The translations under genes were made by a program, and so were the position numbers. Below, piece by piece: positions 37,775 to 39,484 of a stretch of DNA of 39,484 nt; position 1 is the first letter of the stretch, and every line of letters starts with the position of its first letter. The DNA lies in the IMG/VR virus record IMGVR_UViG_3300046028_010566, positions 1 to 39,484 of that record; one strand, written 5' to 3'. Below the pieces are notes generated by a model. That model saw only the letters and a list, made by a program, of their open reading frames with translations. It was not told where the DNA came from and searched no databases. Origin of the DNA: a virus.

Positions 37775-38386
37775 TTATTTTACGTACCCATGATACTTTA
37801 AAGTAAGGGCTTTTCGATGATCTAAACCATTTGTACCACCATTGATTCGTTTAGTTAATGCTGTTATTGTAGCATCGTCTACTCCTTTATCACAGATATC
37901 CCATAATTTGTTTTTATCAAAGAAAAACATAGCTGATTCAAAAGCATATTCATTTGCTACTAAATCTGGATTAGTCATGATTTCTGGTTTGTTTAAGTAT
38001 TTAGAAAATGCTTCATAATTTGATTTACCAGTTAATTGTAAAGCACCACGTCCACGAAATTTATATCCATCTCCACTTGCTTCTGCTCCATTACCCATTC
38101 TATTTCCATAAACTAAATTAGCTATTTTTTCAGGATTGCGAGCATATCCTTCTGCTAATGTTCCTGGGAAATATTTAGGGAATATTTTTTTCAATCCATC
38201 AACTGAGTAATTTAAGTTTTCAGCAAATAATTTAAATTCACCTGTTTCGTGGCTTGTTTGGGCAAAGAAATGTGTTGCTCTTAAAGGTGTTAATTTGTAA
38301 TAAGCCATTGCAGCTTTTAATGTTCCAGGACCAAATGCTCCGTCCGCTGTAACTCCGATTTTTGTTTGTAATGATTTTAAACTCAT
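37775..38386 (-). CDS. Endolysin: peptidoglycan-binding-like domain plus GH19 chitinase-type lysozyme
   Basis: 203 residues. The start LQTKIGVTADGAFGPGTLKA resembles a PG_binding_1 repeat. The catalytic part has ATHFFAQTSHETGEFKLFAE with the first catalytic-type Glu, YGNRMGNGAEASGDGYKFRG, GRGALQLTGKSNYEAFSKYL and a C-terminal TKRINGG, typical of GH19. It would cut peptidoglycan glycan strands at lysis. It sits with holin- and spanin-like genes upstream. Confidence 0.9.
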   Translation of the reverse strand: MSLKSLQTKIGVTADGAFGPGTLKAAMAYYKLTPLRATHFFAQTSHETGEFKLFAENLNYSVDGLKKIFPKYFPGTLAEGYARNPEKIANLVYGNRMGNGAEASGDGYKFRGRGALQLTGKSNYEAFSKYLNKPEIMTNPDLVANEYAFESAMFFFDKNKLWDICDKGVDDATITALTKRINGGTNGLDHRKALTLKYHGYVK

Positions 38387-38396
38387 AATTTATTAT

Positions 38397-38777
38397 TTAT
38401 TCTATTGTATCTTTTTTAAGTGTTGATATTACTTTTTGTAAAAATGTTCTTTTTTTCTTTTTTACTTCACTAGTTGTGTCAGCCAACACAGCTTTAACTT
38501 CTTCAAGTTCAGCTTTAGTTTCTATAAGTTCTTTTTTTAAAGATCTGTTTTCTTGCTTAATAGTTTTTATTTCTTTTACTTTTTTATCAACATGCTCTGT
38601 TGAATTAATAAGTATATTCATTCTACTCATTACTGAGTCCGTAGATAATATTGTAATTGTATCTTCAGGAGCAGGAGAGTATACAGCTGCTGAATCTATA
38701 ATTAGAGATTCTTGTGATGTTGTTTCTGGTTGTGAACAACTTGTTAATACAAATGCTAGTAAAATTATTTTTTTCAT
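38397..38777 (-). CDS. Lipoprotein, probable outer-membrane spanin
   Basis: 126 residues. MKKIILLAFVLTSCSQPETT has a signal peptide with lipobox LTSC (Cys14), so it is lipid-anchored. EHVDKKVKEIKTIKQENRSL and a long E/K-rich stretch (LIETKAELEEVKAV) form a coiled coil. Next to an inner-membrane coiled-coil protein and an endolysin, this fits an o-spanin role in outer-membrane fusion at lysis. The pair overlaps by 4 bases. Confidence 0.65.
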   Translation of the reverse strand: MKKIILLAFVLTSCSQPETTSQESLIIDSAAVYSPAPEDTITILSTDSVMSRMNILINSTEHVDKKVKEIKTIKQENRSLKKELIETKAELEEVKAVLADTTSEVKKKKRTFLQKVISTLKKDTIE

Positions 38778-39055
38778 TTTATTTTATTTATTTCATTTAA
38801 CACTTCTAATCTAGCTACTGAAATAGCCATTACGCTATCAGCTCTTCTTAGTCTTTCTGTTTTTTCATCAAGCTTTTTTTCTAAAGCTTCTACTTTAACA
38901 CCACACTCAACATATTGAACTTTATATTCTTCTGTTTGGTTTTTGTAGCTTGATTTGTTGTCTACGTAAAGGTATCCTACAGCTAAGACAACAATAAACA
39001 AAAGCCCCTTAACTGGGTCTTTTGCAAAGTCTTTAAAAGATATCGGTAATTTCAT
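38774..39055 (-). CDS. Inner-membrane coiled-coil protein, probable i-spanin
   Basis: 93 residues. One TM helix (GLLFIVVLAVGYLYV, about residues 17-31), followed by a long charged coiled coil (CGVKVEALEKKLDEKTERLR). Together with the adjacent lipoprotein it makes a two-component spanin arrangement. The gene overlaps the lipoprotein gene by 4 bases. Confidence 0.65.
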   Translation of the reverse strand: MKLPISFKDFAKDPVKGLLFIVVLAVGYLYVDNKSSYKNQTEEYKVQYVECGVKVEALEKKLDEKTERLRRADSVMAISVARLEVLNEINKIK

Positions 39056-39057
39056 TT

Positions 39058-39360
39058 TTATTTGTTTTTGTTTGCTGAGTTAAATTGATAACCGAATACT
39101 ACTAGTACTACATTTTTAATTAATTCGAATAAACTGTTGCGCATATTGTCGTTTAGTAATTGTACTTTCCAAGAAACAAGTACATCAACAATAAATAAAC
39201 CTAAGAAGGCTGTGAGTAATAAGGAAATAAATCTAGTTAACCACTGTTTTTCTTCAAGTTGTGTGTCAATCATTTTATTAACGTACCACACAGCTAATGC
39301 TATAAAACCAAGCGATAACAATACTCCAAAGATCATCATCCAACCACCACCACTATACAT
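39058..39360 (-). CDS. Small membrane protein, possible holin
   Basis: 100 residues with two or three hydrophobic segments (MMIFGVLLSLGFIALAVWYV; FISLLLTAFLGLFIVDVLVS; LIKNVVLVVFGYQF). Size and number of TM helices suit a holin, and it lies two genes upstream of the endolysin. No specific holin family is recognised. Its ATG shares one base with the stop of the next gene upstream. Confidence 0.55.
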   Translation of the reverse strand: MYSGGGWMMIFGVLLSLGFIALAVWYVNKMIDTQLEEKQWLTRFISLLLTAFLGLFIVDVLVSWKVQLLNDNMRNSLFELIKNVVLVVFGYQFNSANKNK

Positions 39361-39484
39361 TATTCTTCAGTTTTATCAGTTGATTTTCTATTAGTGAATT
39401 TATCTACAGATGCTAAACCTAAGCAACCAAATGCTAACATAGCAACAGCATCTACAAGAACAGTAGAAGGTGCTTGATCTAATG
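39360..39484 (-). CDS. Small membrane protein, C-terminal part (gene runs off the window)
   Basis: About 40 visible residues, LVDAVAMLAFGCLGLASVDK followed by a polar tail ending DKTEE. A TM helix is clear. It is the furthest upstream gene of the lysis-type module and could be a holin or antiholin. The start is outside the window. Confidence 0.5.
   Translation of the reverse strand, partial: LDQAPSTVLVDAVAMLAFGCLGLASVDKFTNRKSTDKTEE

Overview
This window is a piece of a large T4-like tailed phage genome, almost certainly from a phage of a Bacteroidetes (flavobacterial) host. The DNA is strongly AT-rich and densely packed, and every credible gene lies on the minus strand, so transcription runs from high to low coordinates. 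T4-type replication genes are present: DNA polymerase gp43, sliding clamp gp45, clamp-loader gp44 and a probable gp62. The host inference rests on A-rich leaders in place of Shine-Dalgarno sites and on a recurrent promoter that resembles the Bacteroidetes -33 TTG / -7 TAnnTTTG type.

Layout in the direction of transcription. 39.5-37.3 kb is a lysis-type module: holin-like membrane proteins, a spanin-like pair and a GH19 endolysin. 37.3-26 kb is replication and nucleotide metabolism: a MazG-like pyrophosphohydrolase, gp43, two proteins with capsid-targeting-like N-termini (one a HEXXH metallopeptidase), gp45, a complete GroES/GroEL pair, gp44, gp62, a DUF1599 protein, a Cas4/RecB-like nuclease and a ribbon-helix-helix protein. 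26-15.5 kb is a sugar and glycosylation island: two GT4 enzymes, several GT-A and GT9-like transferases, three SAM methyltransferases, an NAD-dependent epimerase and a transketolase split into two genes with an FkbM methyltransferase between them. 15.5-13.4 kb holds small regulators, including a DksA/TraR zinc finger and a degenerate HNH protein. 13.4-10.2 kb holds a tandem family of seven small proteins sharing a 20-residue N-terminus and otherwise unrelated. 10.2-6 kb is small unknown proteins. 6.6-2.1 kb has a ClpP-like protease, a membrane-anchored glucosaminidase and a 1041-residue fibre made of about 53 SHAEG repeats plus a Peptidase_G2-type chaperone domain. 2.1-0 kb has small membrane proteins, a HTH regulator, an odd tRNA-like RNA and the start of a DNA ligase.

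Three observations stand out. First, seven small proteins (and an eighth, diverged) begin with MKKSELKQIIKEEIRKVLNE or a close variant. In the seven it ends in L-x-E, the cleavage rule of the T4 prohead protease gp21, so I propose a family of internal-head or injected proteins carrying an exchangeable capsid-targeting peptide. Second, fourteen intergenic sites share a promoter, TTGGATT (or TAGGATT) followed by TATATTTA, with exactly 20 bases between the TTG/TAG and the -7 box every time. At several sites the terminator hairpin of the upstream operon is built from the same bases. The tandem targeting-peptide cluster lacks this promoter at its head and has a T4-late-like TATAAATA instead. Third, a 160-base stretch has tRNA-like ends but no normal tRNA fold.

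All functions are assigned from motifs read by eye; no database search was run. Several genes shorter than about 60 codons were found by translating intergenic stretches and are listed with their own evidence.
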